From the NCBI GenBank assembly GCA_003445795.1, contig DMCN01000092.1:315-6952 (forward strand): 6,638 nt of DNA, read 5' to 3'. A model generated the notes under the pieces. That model had not been told where the DNA came from. It ran no database searches and saw nothing but the letters and a program-made list of their open reading frames with translations. Position numbers and translations under genes: made by a program. The DNA is from Gallionellaceae bacterium (GTDB lineage: Bacteria; Pseudomonadota; Gammaproteobacteria; Burkholderiales; Gallionellaceae). How positions within the stretch are numbered: the first letter of the stretch is position 1; every line of letters starts with the position of its first letter. Below are positions 5,923 to 6,638 of the stretch, piece after piece.

Positions 5923-5937
5923 ATTCAAGGAGACAAC

Positions 5938-6525
5938 ATGAAAGTCCTGCAAAACAAAACCCTGTGGATCGCAACGGCGCTGGTCGCGCTGATGGCGATG
6001 ACGCGTTTCAACCACTTCGGTTCGTCGGTGGCTTTGCCCGATGCATCGTATGCCGTGTTCTTCCTGGGCGGCCTGTTCCTCGGTCGCGTGCGCGGAGCGC
6101 TGGCGATCCTGGCGGTGCTGCTGGTCGGGGCTGCGATGGTCGATTACTACGCGATCAATTTTGCCGGCGTCAGCGGTTGGTGCGTGACCCAGGCCTATGG
6201 TTTCCTGGTCTTCGCCTATTCCGCGTTGTGGTATGTCGGCCGCTGGTATGCGCCGCGCCATGACCTGAGCGGCAAAGGCATGCTCGGTCTGTTCGCGGCT
6301 GCCGTGGCGGCGGGCAGTCTGGCCTTCGTCATCGCCAATGTGAGCTTCTATCTGCTGGCCGGCTATTTCGGCAGCATGAGCGTCGCCGACTTCATCGCGA
6401 GCGTTTCGCAGTACTACGGTTCCTACGTGACCGTGGCAGTGATCTACATCGGCTGTGCGGTGATCGTGCAGATGCTGCACGCCATGCTTACCGGCAAGAC
6501 ACAACGCGATTCCAGGGCTGTCTGA
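5938..6525 (+). CDS. btuM: BtuM, solitary ECF-type S component for cobalamin uptake
   Basis: The 195-residue inner-membrane protein has about six hydrophobic segments (roughly 9-22, 36-50, 53-71, 84-100, 113-139, 160-184), the size and topology of ECF transporter S components. The loop 'FAGVSGWCVTQAY' (75-87) carries a single cysteine, C82. In the studied BtuM of Thiobacillus denitrificans a cysteine in the equivalent loop coordinates the cobalt of cobalamin and mediates decyanation. H26, D69 and Y87 are further plausible pocket residues. The other cysteine, C173, lies in the last helix. The start is firm: ATG at 5938 with AAGGAG five bases upstream. The gene follows btuB by 79 bases on the same strand, so it probably shares the riboswitch-controlled transcript. 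No EcfT or EcfA gene is visible, as is typical of BtuM in betaproteobacteria. The family call rests on remembered family features, size, the cysteine loop and context. Confidence 0.87.
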   Translation: MKVLQNKTLWIATALVALMAMTRFNHFGSSVALPDASYAVFFLGGLFLGRVRGALAILAVLLVGAAMVDYYAINFAGVSGWCVTQAYGFLVFAYSALWYVGRWYAPRHDLSGKGMLGLFAAAVAAGSLAFVIANVSFYLLAGYFGSMSVADFIASVSQYYGSYVTVAVIYIGCAVIVQMLHAMLTGKTQRDSRAV

Positions 6526-6558
6526 TTGTCGCAACGTGACGGAAGCAGCAGTACGCAG

Positions 6559-6638
6559 ATGACCTCTACCCAGCTTTACCTGCGTCTGCTTGCCTACGTC
6601 CGGCCCTACTGGAAGGTGTTCGCGGTATCAATCGGCTG
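6559..6638 (+). CDS. msbA: MsbA-like lipid A export ABC transporter, N-terminal fragment
   Basis: The first 26 codons are present: the peptide begins MTSTQLYLRLLAYVRPYWKV and continues FAVSIG before running off the window. 'LYLRLLAYVRPYWKVFA.S' is the typical start of the membrane domain of betaproteobacterial MsbA, the homodimeric ATP-driven flippase of lipid A-core across the inner membrane. Nothing of the ATPase domain is visible, so other type IV half-transporters of this family remain possible. The ATG lies 33 bases after the btuM stop, in the same reading frame as btuM. The nearest purine-rich stretch, GGAAG (6541-6545), is 13 bases from the ATG, rather far for a ribosome site. Close spacing and the lack of a terminator suggest read-through from btuM. 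Confidence 0.72.
   Translation, partial: MTSTQLYLRLLAYVRPYWKVFAVSIG

Noticed and set aside
5785..6534. Open frame on the - strand (249 codons) across btuM
   Set aside because: It is antisense to btuM and the end of btuB, has a His/Arg/Gln-rich composition and no family features.

Overview
The window looks like a chromosomal piece of a betaproteobacterium, possibly a Gallionellaceae/Nitrosomonadales-type genome. This is inferred from three things: the zapB-like/zapA/6S RNA cluster, a solitary BtuM vitamin B12 transporter next to a riboswitch-controlled BtuB, and a pair of TTCGACAGGCTCA repeats of a kind common in such genomes. Most of it is GC-rich and densely coded. There is no tRNA, rRNA, CRISPR array, transposase or phage gene.

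Layout. Bases 2-145 are the 3' end of a branched-chain amino acid ABC transporter ATPase (livF, + strand). It converges on an AT-rich gene for a secreted DUF4424-type protein (182-1171, - strand). Further right on the - strand are a TauE/SafE-type membrane permease (1257-2054), an inverted pair of REP-like repeats (2073-2145), an EVE-domain protein (2154-2618), a strong intrinsic terminator (2637-2660), the 6S RNA gene (about 2662-2850), zapA (2891-3205) and a zapB-like coiled-coil gene (3202-3402) that overlaps zapA by ATGA. The leftward unit thus reads zapB-like > zapA > 6S RNA > EVE, and its likely promoter places the transcription start on the first ATG.

The second half runs on the + strand. 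A promoter-like extended -10 (3501-3509) precedes a complete cobalamin riboswitch (about 3521-3696). A leader with possible ribosome-site-sequestering structure follows, then btuB (3828-5858), two intergenic hairpins, btuM (5938-6525), and the first 26 codons of an msbA-like lipid A exporter gene (from 6559). BtuB would bring cobalamin across the outer membrane using TonB energy. BtuM, a solitary ECF-type S component with a cysteine in the position known to bind cobalt, would take it across the inner membrane. The riboswitch would shut the system down when cobalamin is plentiful.

I do not see a wholly new multi-gene system. The items most worth a second look are: a heptamer shared by the aptamer and the btuB ribosome-binding site, with one complementary segment between them; a predicted leaderless cell-division transcript; an EVE gene placed directly behind the 6S RNA terminator; a perfect 12-bp dyad in front of btuM; and the AT-rich DUF4424 gene.
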